A stretch of 64,000 bases of DNA from Pseudomonas sediminis. GTDB taxonomy: Bacteria; Pseudomonadota; Gammaproteobacteria; Pseudomonadales; Pseudomonadaceae. A program made the position numbers and the translations under genes. Below are positions 33,059-45,244 of the stretch, one piece after another; positions within the stretch are counted from its first letter, which is position 1, and each line of letters starts with the position of its first letter. The DNA lies in contig NZ_CP154631.1 of the NCBI RefSeq assembly GCF_039555755.1, positions 4,154,001-4,218,000 on the forward strand. Reading direction: 5' to 3'. The notes under the pieces are model-generated. The model searched no databases. It was not told the origin of the DNA and saw only the letters and a list, made by a program, of their open reading frames with translations.

Positions 33059-34840
33059 ATGACTCAAGACACCGTTGTGTCCATACCGCCTTACAAGGCT
33101 GACGACCAGGACGTCGTCGCCGAACTGCGCGCCCGTTTTGGCGACGACAGTTTCACCCTGCAAGCGACCCGCACCGGCATGCCGGTGCTCTGGGTCGCCC
33201 GTGAGCGCCTCATTGAAGTGCTCACCTGCCTGCGCAATCTGCCGCGCCCCTACGTGATGCTCTACGACCTGCACGGCGTCGACGAGCGCCTGCGCACCCA
33301 ACGCCGCGGCCTGCCGGACGCCGACTTCACGGTGTTCTATCACCTGATGTCGCTGGAGCGTAATAGTGACGTGATGATCAAGGTCGCCTTGTCCGAGCGC
33401 GACCTCAACCTGCCCACCGCCACCGGTATCTGGCCCAACGCCAACTGGTACGAGCGCGAAGTCTGGGATCTGTACGGCATTACCTTCACCGGCCACCCGC
33501 ACCTGAGCCGCATCATGATGCCGCCGACCTGGGAAGGTCACCCGCTGCGCAAGGACTACCCGGCACGCGCCACCGAATTCGATCCGTTCAGCCTGACCCT
33601 GGCCAAACAGCAGCTTGAGGAAGAAGCGGCACGCTTCCGTCCCGAAGACTGGGGCATGAAACGCGGCGGCGAGCACGAGGACTACATGTTCCTCAACCTC
33701 GGCCCCAACCACCCCTCTGCCCACGGCGCCTTCCGCATCATCCTGCAGCTCGACGGCGAAGAGATCGTCGATTGCGTGCCAGAGATCGGCTACCACCATC
33801 GTGGCGCCGAGAAGATGGCCGAACGGCAGAGCTGGCACAGCTTCATCCCCTACACCGACCGTATCGACTACCTTGGCGGGGTGATGAACAACCTGCCCTA
33901 CGTGCTCTCGGTGGAGAAACTCGCCGGTATCAAGGTGCCGGCCCGTGTCGATTTCATCCGCGTGATGATGGCCGAGTTCTTCCGCATCACCAGTCACCTG
34001 CTGTTCCTCGGTACCTACATCCAGGACGTCGGCGCGATGACGCCGGTGTTCTTCACCTTCACCGACCGCCAGCGCGCCTACAAGGTGATCGAAGCCATCA
34101 CCGGCTTCCGCCTGCATCCGGCCTGGTACCGCATCGGCGGCGTCGCCCACGACCTGCCGCGTGGCTGGGACAAGCTGGTCAAGGAATTCGTCGACTGGCT
34201 GCCCAAGCGCCTCGACGAATACGAAAAAGCGGCGCTGAAGAACAGCATCCTCAAGGCCCGTACCATCGGTGTGGCCCAGTACAACACCAAGGAAGCCCTG
34301 GAATGGGGCACCACCGGTGCCGGCCTGCGCGCCACCGGTTGCGACTTCGACCTGCGCAAGGCGCGCCCCTACTCCGGCTACGAGCACTTCGACTTCGAGG
34401 TGCCGCTGGCCGTCAACGGCGATGCCTACGACCGCTGCATGGTGCGCGTGGAAGAGATGCGCCAGAGCATCCGCATCATCGATCAGTGCCTGAAGAACAT
34501 GCCGGAAGGCCCGTACAAGGCCGACCACCCGCTGACCACGCCGCCGCCGAAAGAGCGCACGCTGCAGCACATCGAAACCCTGATCACCCACTTCCTGCAG
34601 GTTTCCTGGGGCCCGGTCATGCCAGCCAACGAAGCCTTCCAGATGATCGAGGCGACCAAGGGCATCAACAGCTACTACCTGACGAGCGACGGCAGCACCA
34701 TGAGCTACCGCACCCGGATTCGCACCCCCAGCTTCGCCCACCTGCAGCAGATCCCCTCGGTGATCCGCGGCAGCATGGTGGCGGATCTGATCGCCTATCT
34801 GGGCAGTATCGACTTCGTCATGGCCGACGTGGACCGCTGA
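33059..34840 (+). CDS. nuoCD: NADH-quinone oxidoreductase subunits C and D, fused
   Basis: One 593-residue protein combines NuoC (about 1-185, 30-kDa type, with [20 protein letters not shown]) and NuoD (from about 205, 49-kDa type, with [15 protein letters not shown] and [14 protein letters not shown], near the quinone site and cluster N2). This fusion is usual in gammaproteobacteria. A 63-base gap separates it from nuoB, the longest at the start of the operon. Confidence 0.96.
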   Translation: MTQDTVVSIPPYKADDQDVVAELRARFGDDSFTLQATRTGMPVLWVARERLIEVLTCLRNLPRPYVMLYDLHGVDERLRTQRRGLPDADFTVFYHLMSLERNSDVMIKVALSERDLNLPTATGIWPNANWYEREVWDLYGITFTGHPHLSRIMMPPTWEGHPLRKDYPARATEFDPFSLTLAKQQLEEEAARFRPEDWGMKRGGEHEDYMFLNLGPNHPSAHGAFRIILQLDGEEIVDCVPEIGYHHRGAEKMAERQSWHSFIPYTDRIDYLGGVMNNLPYVLSVEKLAGIKVPARVDFIRVMMAEFFRITSHLLFLGTYIQDVGAMTPVFFTFTDRQRAYKVIEAITGFRLHPAWYRIGGVAHDLPRGWDKLVKEFVDWLPKRLDEYEKAALKNSILKARTIGVAQYNTKEALEWGTTGAGLRATGCDFDLRKARPYSGYEHFDFEVPLAVNGDAYDRCMVRVEEMRQSIRIIDQCLKNMPEGPYKADHPLTTPPPKERTLQHIETLITHFLQVSWGPVMPANEAFQMIEATKGINSYYLTSDGSTMSYRTRIRTPSFAHLQQIPSVIRGSMVADLIAYLGSIDFVMADVDR

Positions 34841-34842
34841 TC

Positions 34843-35337
34843 ATGAGCACGCTAATTCAGACCGACCGTTTCACCCTCAGCGAAACCGAGCGCTCGGCCA
34901 TCGAGCACGAGATGCATCACTACGAAGACCCGCGCGCCGCCAGCATCGAAGCGCTGAAGATCGTGCAGAAGCAGCGCGGCTGGGTGCCGGACGGTGCCGC
35001 TGACGCCATTGGCGCGATCCTCGGCATTCCCGCCAGCGACGTCGAGGGCGTAGCCACCTTCTACAGCCAGATCTTCCGCCAACCCGTTGGTCGTCACGTG
35101 ATTCGCGTGTGCGACAGCATGACCTGCTACATCGGCGGCCATGAATCGGTGGTCAGTGAGATGCAGAAGCAGCTCGGCATCGGTCTTGGTCAGACCACCA
35201 GCGATGAGCGTTTCACCCTGCTGCCGGTGTGCTGCCTGGGCAACTGCGACAAGGCTCCGGCGCTGATGATCGACGACGACACCTTCGGCGATGTTCAATC
35301 TGACGGCGTCGCCAAGCTGCTGGAGGCCTACAAATGA
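34843..35337 (+). CDS. nuoE: NADH-quinone oxidoreductase subunit E (24-kDa type)
   Basis: The NADH-module subunit carries a thioredoxin-like domain that binds the [2Fe-2S] cluster N1a. The 164-residue product has the ligands in [12 protein letters not shown] and [10 protein letters not shown]. The ATG at 34843 lies two bases after the nuoCD stop, and the nuoE stop overlaps nuoF as ATGA. Confidence 0.95.
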   Translation: MSTLIQTDRFTLSETERSAIEHEMHHYEDPRAASIEALKIVQKQRGWVPDGAADAIGAILGIPASDVEGVATFYSQIFRQPVGRHVIRVCDSMTCYIGGHESVVSEMQKQLGIGLGQTTSDERFTLLPVCCLGNCDKAPALMIDDDTFGDVQSDGVAKLLEAYK

Positions 35338-36680
35338 AGACCCTCACCTCCATCGGCCCAGCCAACCGCATCGCCCGTAGCGAAGAAACCCATCCGCTGA
35401 CCTGGCGCCTGCGTGACGACGCTCAGCCTGTATGGCTGGAGGAATACCAGCAGAAGAACGGCTACGCGGCCGCACGCAAGGCACTGACCGAAATGGCCCA
35501 GGCCGACATCGTGCAGACCGTCAAGGAGTCCGGCCTCAAGGGCCGTGGCGGCGCAGGCTTCCCCACGGGCGTGAAATGGGGGCTGATGCCGGCCGACGAA
35601 TCCATGAACATCCGTTACCTGCTGTGCAACGCGGATGAAATGGAGCCCAACACCTGGAAAGACCGCATGCTGATGGAACAGCTGCCGCACCTGCTGGTGG
35701 AAGGCATGCTGATCTCCGCGCGCGCGCTCAAGGCCTATCGCGGCTACATCTTCCTGCGTGGCGAATACGTCGATGCTGCGGCCAACCTCAACCGCGCCAT
35801 CGAGGAAGCCAAGGCCGCCGGCCTGCTCGGCAAGAACATCTTCGGCTCAGGCTTCGATTTCGAGCTGTTCGTCCACACCGGCGCCGGCCGCTACATCTGC
35901 GGTGAAGAAACTGCGCTGATCAACTCGCTGGAAGGCCGCCGCGCCAACCCGCGCGCCAAGCCGCCCTTCCCCGCTGCCGTCGGCGTCTGGGGCAAGCCGA
36001 CCTGCGTCAACAACGTCGAAACCCTGTGCAACGTGCCGGCCATCGTTGGCCAGGGTGTGGACTGGTACAAGAGCCTCGCCCTCGCGGGCAGCGAAGACCA
36101 CGGCACCAAGCTGATGGGCTTCTCCGGCAAGGTGAAGAACCCCGGTCTGTGGGAGCTGCCATTCGGCATCACCGCCCGCGAGCTGTTCGAGGACTACGCT
36201 GGCGGCATGCGCGACGGTTACAAGCTCAAGTGCTGGCAGCCTGGCGGCGCTGGCACTGGCTTCCTGCTGCCGGAACACCTTGAGGCGCAGATGTATGCCG
36301 GCGGTATCGGCAAGGTCGGCACCCGTATGGGTACCGGCCTGGCGCTGGCGGTCGACGACTCGATCAACATGGTTTCCCTGCTGCGCAACATGGAAGAGTT
36401 CTTCGCCCGCGAGTCCTGTGGCTGGTGCACGCCATGCCGCGACGGCCTACCGTGGAGCGTGAAGATTCTCCGCGCCTTAGAGCGCAAGCAAGGCACCGCC
36501 GAAGACATCCAGACCCTGCTCGGTCTGGTCAATTTCCTCGGCCCAGGCAAGACCTTCTGCGCGCATGCGCCAGGCGCCGTGGAGCCGTTGGGCAGTGCCA
36601 TCAAGTATTTCCGTGAAGAGTTCGAGGCTGGTGTGGCCCAGGTGGCGAGTACGCCCCGCACGCCAGCAACCGCGAGCTGA
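35334..36680 (+). CDS. nuoF: NADH-quinone oxidoreductase subunit F (51-kDa type)
   Basis: This subunit binds NADH and FMN and carries cluster N3. The 448 residues contain the glycine-rich [13 protein letters not shown] nucleotide site, the FMN region [19 protein letters not shown], and the N3 ligands in [12 protein letters not shown] plus a later Cys (KTFCAHAPG). It is translationally coupled to nuoE. Confidence 0.96.
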   Translation: MKTLTSIGPANRIARSEETHPLTWRLRDDAQPVWLEEYQQKNGYAAARKALTEMAQADIVQTVKESGLKGRGGAGFPTGVKWGLMPADESMNIRYLLCNADEMEPNTWKDRMLMEQLPHLLVEGMLISARALKAYRGYIFLRGEYVDAAANLNRAIEEAKAAGLLGKNIFGSGFDFELFVHTGAGRYICGEETALINSLEGRRANPRAKPPFPAAVGVWGKPTCVNNVETLCNVPAIVGQGVDWYKSLALAGSEDHGTKLMGFSGKVKNPGLWELPFGITARELFEDYAGGMRDGYKLKCWQPGGAGTGFLLPEHLEAQMYAGGIGKVGTRMGTGLALAVDDSINMVSLLRNMEEFFARESCGWCTPCRDGLPWSVKILRALERKQGTAEDIQTLLGLVNFLGPGKTFCAHAPGAVEPLGSAIKYFREEFEAGVAQVASTPRTPATAS

Positions 36681-36738
36681 ACAGACGAATTCCCTTAGCC
36701 AGCCGCTTTAACCAGCGGGTAAACGAAGACTTAAAGAA

Positions 36739-39462
36739 ATGGCCACTATCCACGTAGACGGCAAAGATTTCGAAGTCGATGGTGCAGACAACCTCCTGCA
36801 GGCCTGCCTGTCCCTCGGACTCGATATCCCCTACTTCTGCTGGCACCCGGCGCTTGGCAGCGTCGGGGCGTGCCGCCAGTGCGCGGTCAAGCAGTACAAC
36901 GACGAGAACGACACCCGTGGTCGTATCGTCATGTCCTGCATGACACCAGCCACCGACAACACCTGGATCAGCATCGACGACGAGGAATCCAAAGCGTTCC
37001 GCGCCAGCGTCGTCGAATGGCTGATGACCAACCACCCGCACGACTGCCCGGTGTGCGAGGAAGGCGGTCACTGCCACCTGCAGGACATGACGGTGATGAC
37101 CGGGCACAACGCCCGTCGTTATCGCTTCACCAAGCGTACCCACCAGAACCAGGAGCTCGGCCCGTTCATCGCCCACGAGATGAACCGCTGCATAGCCTGT
37201 TATCGCTGCGTGCGCTACTACAAGGACTACGCCGGCGGCACCGACCTAGGCGTTTATGGCGCGCACGACAACGTGTACTTCGGCCGCGTCGAGGACGGCA
37301 CGCTGGAAAGCGAGTTCTCCGGCAACCTGGTCGAGGTCTGCCCGACCGGCGTGTTCACCGACAAGACCCACTCCGAGCGCTACAACCGCAAGTGGGACAT
37401 GCAATTCGCCCCGAGCATCTGCCATGGCTGCTCCAGCGGCTGCAACATCAGCCCCGGTGAGCGCTACGGCGAGCTGCGCCGCATCGAGAACCGCTTCAAC
37501 GGCTCGGTCAACCAGTACTTCCTCTGCGACCGTGGCCGCTTCGGCTACGGCTACGTCAACCGCGAAGACCGCCCGCGTCAGCCGCTACTGGCCGGCCAGG
37601 CCATCGGCATCGATGCCGCGCTGGACAAGGCCGCCGAGCTGCTCAAGGGCAAGCGTGTGATCGGCATTGGCTCGCCGCGCGCCAGCCTGGAATCCAACTT
37701 CGCCCTGCGCGAACTGGTCGGTGCCGACAACTTCTATAGCGGCATCGCCGCTGGCGAGCTGACCAATATCCGCCTGATCCGCGACATCCTGCAGAACGGC
37801 CCGCTGCCGACGCCAACCCTGCGCGATATCGAGCTGCACGACGCCATCTTCGTCCTCGGCGACGACCTGACCCAGACCGCCGCACGCATGGCCCTGGCCC
37901 TGCGCCAGGCGGTCAAGGGCAAAGCCACCGAGATCGCTGCCGGTGCGCGTATTCAGGACTGGCACATGGCGGCCGTGCAGAACGTTGCGCAGCATGCTCG
38001 TCACCCGCTGTTTATAGCCAGCGTCACGGAAACCCGCCTGGACGACGTCGCCGCCGAAAGCGTGCACGCCGCGCCGGCCGATCTGGCTCGCCTAGGTTTC
38101 GCCGTGGCTCATGCCATCGACCCGAGCGCACCGGCGGTCGACGGCCTGGAAGCCGAGGCGCAAGCGCTGGTACAGCGCATCGCCGAGGCCCTGCTGGCAG
38201 CCCAACGCCCGCTGATCGTCTCCGGCGCCTCGCTGGGCGACAAAGCCCTGATCGAAGCTGCCGCCAATATCGCCAGCGCACTGAAGAACCGTGAGAAGAA
38301 TGGCTCGCTGAGCCTGGTGGTACCGGAAGCCAACAGCCTGGGCCTGGCAATGCTTCTGGATAAAGAGCAGGGCGGCGAGTCCGTCGATGCTGCGCTGGAT
38401 GCCTTGAGCAACGGCCAGTCCGATGCCGTGATCGTGCTGGAAAACGACCTGTACCGCCGCGCCGATGCGGCCAAGGTCGATGCAGCGCTCAGCGCCGCAC
38501 AGGTGGTGATCGTCGCCGATCACCAGCGCACCGCCACCAGCGAACGCGCCCATCTGCTGCTGCCGGCGGCCTCCTTCGCCGAAGGCGACGGCACCCTGGT
38601 CAGCCTCGAAGGCCGCGCCCAGCGCTTCTTCCAGGTCTATGAGCCGAGCTACTACGACGCGGGCATTCTGATCCGTGAAGGCTGGCGCTGGCTGCACGCG
38701 CTGCACAGCACCCTGCAAGGCAAGGTCGTGGACTGGACGCAACTGGATCAGGTCACTGCAGCCTGCGCCGCCAGCAACCCGCTGTTGGCCGGGATCAAGG
38801 ACGCTGCACCGAGCGCCTCGTTCCGCATCAAGGGCCTCAAGCTCGCCCGCGAGCCGCACCGCTACAGTGGTCGTACCGCCATGCGCGCCAACATCAGCGT
38901 GCACGAGCCGCGTCAGCCGCAGGATCAGGACACCGCCTTCGCCTTCTCCATGGAAGGCTACGCCGGCAGCAAGGAAGATCGGCAGCAGATTCCGTTCGCC
39001 TGGTCACCGGGCTGGAACTCGCCGCAGGCCTGGAACAAGTTCCAGGACGAGGTCGGTGGTCATCTGCGTGCCGGCGACCCCGGCGTGCGCCTGCTCGAAG
39101 CCACCGGTAACGTCCTGCCCTGGTTCGCCGTGAATGCAGCGTTCAACCCGGCAGCCGGCACCTGGCAGGTGGCGCCGCTGCACCACCTGTTCGGCAGCGA
39201 GGAAAACTCCGCGCGTGCCAAACCGATCCAGGAACGCATGCCCGAGCCCTACGTGGCCCTGGCCCGTGATGAAGCCGCTCGACTGGGCGTGAACGACGGT
39301 GCGCTGCTGGCACTGCGCGTCAATGGCCAGGCACTGCGCCTGCCACTGCAGGTGCGTGATGATCTGGCCGTCGGTCTGGTCGGCCTGCCGGTTGGCTTGC
39401 CGGGCATTCCGGCAGCAGTCGCCGGCGCCAGCGTGACCCTGATACAGGAGGCCGCGCAATGA
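36739..39462 (+). CDS. nuoG: NADH-quinone oxidoreductase subunit G
   Basis: The largest peripheral subunit (907 residues) has an N-terminal ferredoxin-like domain with [2Fe-2S] N1b ([17 protein letters not shown]), then clusters N5 and N4 ([16 protein letters not shown] and [14 protein letters not shown]). A further Cys set, [12 protein letters not shown] with a later FLCDRGR, matches the extra cluster N7 that only some bacteria keep. The remainder is a molybdopterin-oxidoreductase-like fold without cofactor. Its stop overlaps nuoH. Confidence 0.95.
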   Translation: MATIHVDGKDFEVDGADNLLQACLSLGLDIPYFCWHPALGSVGACRQCAVKQYNDENDTRGRIVMSCMTPATDNTWISIDDEESKAFRASVVEWLMTNHPHDCPVCEEGGHCHLQDMTVMTGHNARRYRFTKRTHQNQELGPFIAHEMNRCIACYRCVRYYKDYAGGTDLGVYGAHDNVYFGRVEDGTLESEFSGNLVEVCPTGVFTDKTHSERYNRKWDMQFAPSICHGCSSGCNISPGERYGELRRIENRFNGSVNQYFLCDRGRFGYGYVNREDRPRQPLLAGQAIGIDAALDKAAELLKGKRVIGIGSPRASLESNFALRELVGADNFYSGIAAGELTNIRLIRDILQNGPLPTPTLRDIELHDAIFVLGDDLTQTAARMALALRQAVKGKATEIAAGARIQDWHMAAVQNVAQHARHPLFIASVTETRLDDVAAESVHAAPADLARLGFAVAHAIDPSAPAVDGLEAEAQALVQRIAEALLAAQRPLIVSGASLGDKALIEAAANIASALKNREKNGSLSLVVPEANSLGLAMLLDKEQGGESVDAALDALSNGQSDAVIVLENDLYRRADAAKVDAALSAAQVVIVADHQRTATSERAHLLLPAASFAEGDGTLVSLEGRAQRFFQVYEPSYYDAGILIREGWRWLHALHSTLQGKVVDWTQLDQVTAACAASNPLLAGIKDAAPSASFRIKGLKLAREPHRYSGRTAMRANISVHEPRQPQDQDTAFAFSMEGYAGSKEDRQQIPFAWSPGWNSPQAWNKFQDEVGGHLRAGDPGVRLLEATGNVLPWFAVNAAFNPAAGTWQVAPLHHLFGSEENSARAKPIQERMPEPYVALARDEAARLGVNDGALLALRVNGQALRLPLQVRDDLAVGLVGLPVGLPGIPAAVAGASVTLIQEAAQ

Positions 39463-40451
39463 GCTGGTTGACGCCCGAACTGATCGAGATCGTCATCGCG
39501 GTACTCAAGGCCATCGTCATCCTGCTGGTGGTGGTGGTCTGCGGCGCGCTGCTGAGCTTCGTCGAACGCCGTCTGCTCGGCTGGTGGCAGGATCGTTACG
39601 GCCCCAACCGTGTGGGGCCGTTCGGCATGTTTCAGATCGCCGCCGACATGATCAAGATGTTCTTCAAGGAGGACTGGACGCCGCCGTTCGCCGACAAGTT
39701 CATCTTCATCCTGGCACCGATGATCGCCTTCTCGGCGATGCTGATGGCCTTCGCCATCATCCCCATCACCCCGAACTGGGGCGTGGCGGATCTGAACATC
39801 GGCATCCTGTTCTTCTTCGCCATGGCGGGCTTGTCGGTGTATGCCGTGCTGTTCGCTGGCTGGGCAAGCAACAACAAGTTCGCCCTGCTCGGTGCCCTGC
39901 GTGCTTCGGCGCAAACGGTGTCCTACGAGGTGTTCCTGGCCCTGGCGCTGATGGGCGTGGTGGCGCAGGTCGGCTCGTTCAACATGCGCGACATCGTCGA
40001 TTACCAGGCGCAGAACCTGTGGTTCATCATTCCGCAGTTCTTCGGCTTCTGTACCTTCTTCATCGCTGCTGTCGCCGTGACCCACCGTCACCCGTTCGAC
40101 CAGCCGGAAGCCGAGCAGGAGCTGGCCGACGGTTACCACATCGAATACGCCGGGATGAAATGGGGCATGTTCTTCGTTGGCGAGTACGTGGCCATCGTCA
40201 CCGTGTCGGCACTGCTGGTAACCCTGTTCTTCGGTGGCTGGCACGGCCCGTTCGGCATCCTGCCGCAGATTCCGTTCTTCTGGTTCGCGCTGAAAACGGC
40301 CTTCTTCATCATGATCTTCATCCTGCTGCGCGCGTCGATCCCACGCCCGCGCTATGACCAGGTCATGGCCTTCAGCTGGAAGTTCTGCCTGCCGCTGACC
40401 CTGATCAACCTGCTGGTGACCGGCGCCGTCGTGCTGGCCACGGCCCAGTAA
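39459..40451 (+). CDS. nuoH: NADH-quinone oxidoreductase subunit H
   Basis: The membrane subunit forms much of the quinone chamber and couples it to the proton path. The 330-residue protein has eight or so membrane helices and the conserved [14 protein letters not shown] loop and [13 protein letters not shown] with the acidic residues of the E-channel. The start overlaps the nuoG stop as ATGA. Confidence 0.96.
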   Translation: MSWLTPELIEIVIAVLKAIVILLVVVVCGALLSFVERRLLGWWQDRYGPNRVGPFGMFQIAADMIKMFFKEDWTPPFADKFIFILAPMIAFSAMLMAFAIIPITPNWGVADLNIGILFFFAMAGLSVYAVLFAGWASNNKFALLGALRASAQTVSYEVFLALALMGVVAQVGSFNMRDIVDYQAQNLWFIIPQFFGFCTFFIAAVAVTHRHPFDQPEAEQELADGYHIEYAGMKWGMFFVGEYVAIVTVSALLVTLFFGGWHGPFGILPQIPFFWFALKTAFFIMIFILLRASIPRPRYDQVMAFSWKFCLPLTLINLLVTGAVVLATAQ

Positions 40452-40462
40452 GGAGAAAAGCA

Positions 40463-41011
40463 ATGTTCAAGTACATCTGGGACGTGCTGGTCGGTACCGG
40501 CACCCAACTGCGCAGCCTGGCCATGGTGTTCAGCCATGGCTTTCGCAAGCGCGACACCCTGCAATACCCGGAAGAACAGGTCTATCTGCCGCCGCGCTAC
40601 CGTGGCCGCATCGTCCTGACCCGCGACCCCGACGGCGAGGAACGCTGCGTGGCTTGCAACCTGTGCGCCGTGGCCTGCCCGGTGGGCTGCATCTCGCTGC
40701 AAAAGGCCGAGACCGACGACGGTCGCTGGTACCCGGAGTTCTTCCGCATCAACTTCTCGCGCTGCATTTTCTGCGGCCTGTGCGAGGAAGCCTGCCCGAC
40801 CACCGCAATCCAGCTCACCCCGGATTTCGAGATGGGCGAGTTCAAGCGCCAGGATCTGGTGTACGAGAAGGAAGACCTGCTGATCAGCGGCCCCGGGAAG
40901 AACCCGGACTACAACTTCTACCGCGTTGCCGGTATGGCCATCGCCGGCAAGCCCAAGGGCGCCGCGCAGAACGAGGCCGAGCCGATCAACGTGAAGAGCC
41001 TGCTGCCTTAG
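40463..41011 (+). CDS. nuoI: NADH-quinone oxidoreductase subunit I
   Basis: The ferredoxin-like subunit carries clusters N6a and N6b that link the peripheral chain to N2. The 182 residues show the two CxxCxxCxxxCP motifs, [12 protein letters not shown] and [12 protein letters not shown]. An amphipathic N-terminal helix lies on the membrane. AAGGAG sits about seven bases before the ATG. Confidence 0.96.
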   Translation: MFKYIWDVLVGTGTQLRSLAMVFSHGFRKRDTLQYPEEQVYLPPRYRGRIVLTRDPDGEERCVACNLCAVACPVGCISLQKAETDDGRWYPEFFRINFSRCIFCGLCEEACPTTAIQLTPDFEMGEFKRQDLVYEKEDLLISGPGKNPDYNFYRVAGMAIAGKPKGAAQNEAEPINVKSLLP

Positions 41012-41020
41012 GAGTTTCTG

Positions 41021-41530
41021 ATGGAATTCGCGTTTTACTTCGCCGCCGGTGTGGCGGTGGCAGCAACGGTCGGGGTGGTCACCAATACCAACCCGGTGCA
41101 TGCCCTGCTCTATCTCATCGTCTCGTTGCTTGCGGTATCGATGGTGTTCTTCGCCCTCGGTGCGCCCTTTGCCGGTGCGCTGGAAATCATCGTCTATGCC
41201 GGCGCCATCATGGTGCTGTTCGTCTTCGTGGTGATGATGCTCAACCTAGGCCCGGCTGCCGCCGAGCAGGAGCGCAAGTGGCTGACGCCCGGTATCTGGG
41301 TCGGCCCGGCGACTCTCAGCGCCCTGCTGCTCGGCCAGTTGCTCTATGTGCTGCTGAATCATGTCAGCGACGCCCATATCGGCCACACCACAGTGGAAGC
41401 CAAGGCCGTCGGTATCAGCCTGTTCGGCCCTTATCTGCTGGCGGTAGAGCTGGCCTCCATGCTGCTGCTCGCTGCACTGGTCGCTGCCTACCACCTGGGC
41501 CGCCATGACGCCAAGGAGCCCACCGTATGA
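41021..41530 (+). CDS. nuoJ: NADH-quinone oxidoreductase subunit J
   Basis: The 169-residue membrane subunit has five helices; its third contains [20 protein letters not shown], the helix with a pi-bulge that rearranges during turnover. TAGGAGTTT precedes the ATG. Its stop overlaps nuoK as ATGA. Confidence 0.95.
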   Translation: MEFAFYFAAGVAVAATVGVVTNTNPVHALLYLIVSLLAVSMVFFALGAPFAGALEIIVYAGAIMVLFVFVVMMLNLGPAAAEQERKWLTPGIWVGPATLSALLLGQLLYVLLNHVSDAHIGHTTVEAKAVGISLFGPYLLAVELASMLLLAALVAAYHLGRHDAKEPTV

Positions 41531-41835
41531 CCGGTATACCTCTGGAACACGGCCTGGCCCTGGCCGGCGTGCTGTTCTGCATCGGCCTGGTCGGCCTGAT
41601 GGTGCGGCGCAACATCCTGTTCATCCTGATGAGCCTGGAAGTGATGATGAACGCCGCTGCACTGGCCTTCGTCGTGGCTGGCGCCCGCTGGGGCGCGGCT
41701 GACGGCCAGGTGATGTTCATTCTGGTGATCACCCTGGCAGCCGCCGAGGCCAGCATCGGCCTGGCGATCCTGCTGCAGCTGTATCGCCGCTTCAACACCT
41801 TGGATATCGACGCTGCCAGCGAGATGCGCGGATGA
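41527..41835 (+). CDS. nuoK: NADH-quinone oxidoreductase subunit K
   Basis: The 102-residue subunit has three membrane helices and keeps both buried glutamates ([15 protein letters not shown] and [14 protein letters not shown]) that carry protons between the E-channel and the antiporter-like subunits. It overlaps nuoJ upstream and nuoL downstream by four bases each. Confidence 0.96.
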   Translation: MTGIPLEHGLALAGVLFCIGLVGLMVRRNILFILMSLEVMMNAAALAFVVAGARWGAADGQVMFILVITLAAAEASIGLAILLQLYRRFNTLDIDAASEMRG

Positions 41836-43682
41836 ACCTTCTAGCCCTGACTCTATTCTTTCCGCTGCTCGGCTGGCTGCTGCTGGCCTTCTCGCGCGGA
41901 CGCTTCTCGGAAAACGCCAGCGCCGTCATTGGTGTCGGCTCCATCGGCCTCGCTGCGGCCAGTGCGGTCTGCGTGATCGCGCGTTTTCTTACTGAAGTCC
42001 CGGTTGGCGGCTCTTACAGCCTGACCCTGTGGCAGTGGATGAGCGTCGAAGGCCTGACGCCGAGCTTCACCCTGCATCTGGATGGTCTGTCGGCCACCAT
42101 GCTCGGCGTGGTCACTGGCGTGGGTTTTCTGATCCATCTGTTCGCCAGTTGGTACATGCGCGGTGAAGAGGGCTATTCGCGCTTCTTCGCCTACACCAAC
42201 CTGTTCATCTTCAGCATGTTGCTGCTGGTGCTCGGCGATAACCTGCTGGTGCTGTTCTTCGGCTGGGAAGGCGTGGGCCTGTGCTCGTACCTGCTGATCG
42301 GCTTCTACTACAAGCACGTGCCCAACGGTAACGCGGCGCTCAAGGCCTTCATCGTCACCCGCATCGGCGATGTGTTCCTGATGATCGGCATGTTCCTGCT
42401 GTTCATCAACCTCGGCACCCTGAACATCCAGGAGCTGATGGTACGGGCGCAGCAGCAGTACGTGGCCGGTGACGCCTGGCTGTGGGTCGCCACCCTGATG
42501 CTGCTGGGCGGCGCGGTGGGCAAGTCCGCCCAGTTGCCGCTGCAGACCTGGCTGGCCGACGCCATGGCCGGCCCGACGCCGGTGTCAGCGCTGATCCACG
42601 CGGCGACCATGGTCACCGCCGGCGTGTACCTGATCGCCCGTACCCACGGCCTGTTCCTGCTGACCCCGGAAATTCTCGAGCTGGTCGGCATCGTCGGCGG
42701 CGTGACTCTGGTGCTGGCCGGTTTCGCCGCGCTGGTGCAGACCGACATCAAGCGTATCCTCGCCTATTCGACCATGAGCCAGATCGGCTACATGTTCCTC
42801 GCCCTGGGCGTCGGCGCCTGGGACGCGGCGATCTTCCACCTGATGACCCACGCCCTCTTCAAGGCCCTGCTGTTCCTCGCCTCCGGTGCGGTGATTCACG
42901 CCTGCCACCACGAGCAGAACATCTTCAAGATGGGTGGGCTGTGGAAGAAACTGCCGCTGGCCTATGCCAGCTTCATCGTCGGTGGTTCCGCGCTGGCGGC
43001 CCTGCCGCTGCTGACCGCCGGCTTCTACTCCAAGGACGAGATCCTCTGGGAAGCCTTCGCCAGCGGCCATAGCGAGCTGCTCTACGCAGGCCTGGTCGGC
43101 GCCTTCCTGACCTCGATCTACACCTTCCGCCTGATCTTCATCGCCTTCCACGGCGAGCAGAAGACCGAGGCGCACGCCGGTCATGGCATCGCCCACAACC
43201 TGCCGCTGATGGTGCTGATCGTGCTGTCCACCTTCATCGGCGCCTGGATCACCCCGCCGTTGGCCGGCGTGCTGCCGCAAAGCGTCGGCCATGCCGGTGG
43301 CGAGGCCAAGCACAGCCTGGAACTGCTGTCGGGGCTGATCGCGGTGAGCGGTATCGTCATCGCCGCCCTGCTCTTCCTCGGCCAGCGCCGTGTCGCTTCG
43401 GCCGTGGCGCAGAGCGCGCCGGGTCGTCTGCTGAGCGCCCTGTGGTTCGCCGCCTGGGGCTTCGACTGGCTCTACGACAAGCTGTTCGTACGCCCTTACC
43501 TGGCGCTCTGCCACCTGCTGCGCCGCGACCCCATCGACCGCAGCATCGGCCTGATTCCGCTGCTTGCACGCGGCGGCAATGCCGCGCTGGTGCGCAGCGA
43601 GAACGGTCAGGTGCGCTGGTACGCCGCCTCGATCGCCGGGGGCGCCGTACTGGTGCTCGCCGCCATCCTCTTTTTGAGTTAA
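41832..43682 (+). CDS. nuoL: NADH-quinone oxidoreductase subunit L
   Basis: The distal antiporter-like proton pump (616 residues) has 14 antiporter helices plus the long lateral helix that runs along the membrane arm. The core has [19 protein letters not shown] (buried Glu of helix 5), [20 protein letters not shown] and [17 protein letters not shown] (buried Lys/His path). [11 protein letters not shown] follows. It overlaps nuoK by four bases. Confidence 0.96.
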   Translation: MNLLALTLFFPLLGWLLLAFSRGRFSENASAVIGVGSIGLAAASAVCVIARFLTEVPVGGSYSLTLWQWMSVEGLTPSFTLHLDGLSATMLGVVTGVGFLIHLFASWYMRGEEGYSRFFAYTNLFIFSMLLLVLGDNLLVLFFGWEGVGLCSYLLIGFYYKHVPNGNAALKAFIVTRIGDVFLMIGMFLLFINLGTLNIQELMVRAQQQYVAGDAWLWVATLMLLGGAVGKSAQLPLQTWLADAMAGPTPVSALIHAATMVTAGVYLIARTHGLFLLTPEILELVGIVGGVTLVLAGFAALVQTDIKRILAYSTMSQIGYMFLALGVGAWDAAIFHLMTHALFKALLFLASGAVIHACHHEQNIFKMGGLWKKLPLAYASFIVGGSALAALPLLTAGFYSKDEILWEAFASGHSELLYAGLVGAFLTSIYTFRLIFIAFHGEQKTEAHAGHGIAHNLPLMVLIVLSTFIGAWITPPLAGVLPQSVGHAGGEAKHSLELLSGLIAVSGIVIAALLFLGQRRVASAVAQSAPGRLLSALWFAAWGFDWLYDKLFVRPYLALCHLLRRDPIDRSIGLIPLLARGGNAALVRSENGQVRWYAASIAGGAVLVLAAILFLS

Positions 43683-43695
43683 GGAAAACAGCCTG

Positions 43696-45225
43696 ATGAT
43701 TCTGCCCTGGCTAATCCTGATTCCCTTCATCGGCGGGCTGCTGTGCTGGCAAGCCGAGCGTTTCGGCCACGTCCTGCCACGCTGGATCGCCCTGATCACC
43801 ATGGCTCTGCTGTTCGGCCTGAGCCTGTGGCTGTGGGTCAGCGGTGACTTTACCCTGGCCCCGGCACCCGGCAGCGAGCCGCGCTGGGCCCACGAGTTCG
43901 TCATCGACTGGATCCCGCGCCTGGGGATCACCATCCACCTGGCGATGGACGGCCTTTCGGTGCTGATGGTGACGCTAACCGGCCTGCTCGGTGTGCTGTC
44001 GGTACTCTGCTCGTGGAACGAGATCCAGAACCGCGTCGGCTTCTTCCACCTCAACCTGATGTGGATTCTCGGTGGCGTGGTCGGCGTATTCCTCGCCGTC
44101 GACCTGTTCCTGTTCTTCTTTTTCTGGGAAATGATGCTGGTGCCGATGTACTTCCTCATCGCGCTCTGGGGTCATAGCGGCAGTGACGGTCGCACCCGTA
44201 TCACCGCTGCCACCAAGTTCTTCATCTTCACCCAGGCCAGCGGTTTGATCATGCTGCTGGCGATCCTGGCCCTGGTGTTCGTGCACTTCAACCAGACCGG
44301 CGTGCTCAGCTTCAACTACGCCGACCTGCTGAAGACCGAACTGGCGCCTGGCACCGAATACTTGCTGATGCTCGGTTTCTTCGTCGCCTTCGCGGTGAAG
44401 TTTCCGGTGGTGCCGGTGCACTCCTGGCTGCCGGATGCCCACGCCCAGGCGCCTACCGCCGGTTCGGTGGATCTGGCCGGTATCCTGCTGAAGACTGCCG
44501 CCTACGGCCTGCTGCGTTTCGCCCTGCCGCTGTTCCCCAACGCCTCGGCGGAGTTCGCGCCCATCGCCCAATGGCTCGGCGTGTTCGCCATCGTCTACGG
44601 CGCGCTGTTGTCGTTCGCGCAGACCGACATCAAGCGCCTGGTGGCCTACTCCAGCGTCTCGCACATGGGCTTCGTACTGATCGCCATCTATTCGGGCAGC
44701 CAGATCGCCCTGCAAGGTGCGGTGGTGCAGATGGTCGCCCACGGCCTGTCCGCTGCTGCGCTGTTCATACTCTGCGGCCAGCTCTACGAGCGCGTGCACA
44801 CCCGTGATCTGCGCCAGATGGGCGGGATCTGGGCGCGCATGCCCTGGCTGCCGGCCATCAGCCTGTTCTTCGCTGCCGCCGCACTGGGCCTGCCGGGCAC
44901 CGGCAACTTCGTCGGCGAGTTCCTGATCCTGATCGGCAGCTTCCCCGCTGCGCCCTGGGTCGGGGTGCTGGCCGCCTGTGGCCTGGTGCTCGGCTCGGTG
45001 TACGCCCTGGCGATGATTCACCGCGCCTACTTCGGCCCGGTAAAACAAGACGCGCCGCTGCCCGGCCTGAAAGCCCGCGAACTGGCCATGGTGCTGGGCC
45101 TCGGCGTGCTGCTGATTATGCTTGGCGTTTACCCGCAACCGGTGCTCGACACCTCCGCTGCCAGTATGCATGGCGTGCAGCAGTGGATGGCTGGCGCCCT
45201 CGATCAACTCGCCTCGGGCCGGTAA
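43696..45225 (+). CDS. nuoM: NADH-quinone oxidoreductase subunit M
   Basis: The second antiporter-like subunit (509 residues) has [19 protein letters not shown] with the buried Glu of helix 5, [20 protein letters not shown] and [19 protein letters not shown]. It starts 13 bases after nuoL, with AAGGAAA before the ATG. Confidence 0.96.
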   Translation: MILPWLILIPFIGGLLCWQAERFGHVLPRWIALITMALLFGLSLWLWVSGDFTLAPAPGSEPRWAHEFVIDWIPRLGITIHLAMDGLSVLMVTLTGLLGVLSVLCSWNEIQNRVGFFHLNLMWILGGVVGVFLAVDLFLFFFFWEMMLVPMYFLIALWGHSGSDGRTRITAATKFFIFTQASGLIMLLAILALVFVHFNQTGVLSFNYADLLKTELAPGTEYLLMLGFFVAFAVKFPVVPVHSWLPDAHAQAPTAGSVDLAGILLKTAAYGLLRFALPLFPNASAEFAPIAQWLGVFAIVYGALLSFAQTDIKRLVAYSSVSHMGFVLIAIYSGSQIALQGAVVQMVAHGLSAAALFILCGQLYERVHTRDLRQMGGIWARMPWLPAISLFFAAAALGLPGTGNFVGEFLILIGSFPAAPWVGVLAACGLVLGSVYALAMIHRAYFGPVKQDAPLPGLKARELAMVLGLGVLLIMLGVYPQPVLDTSAASMHGVQQWMAGALDQLASGR

Positions 45226-45244
45226 GGGTAAGGATTAGAGACTC

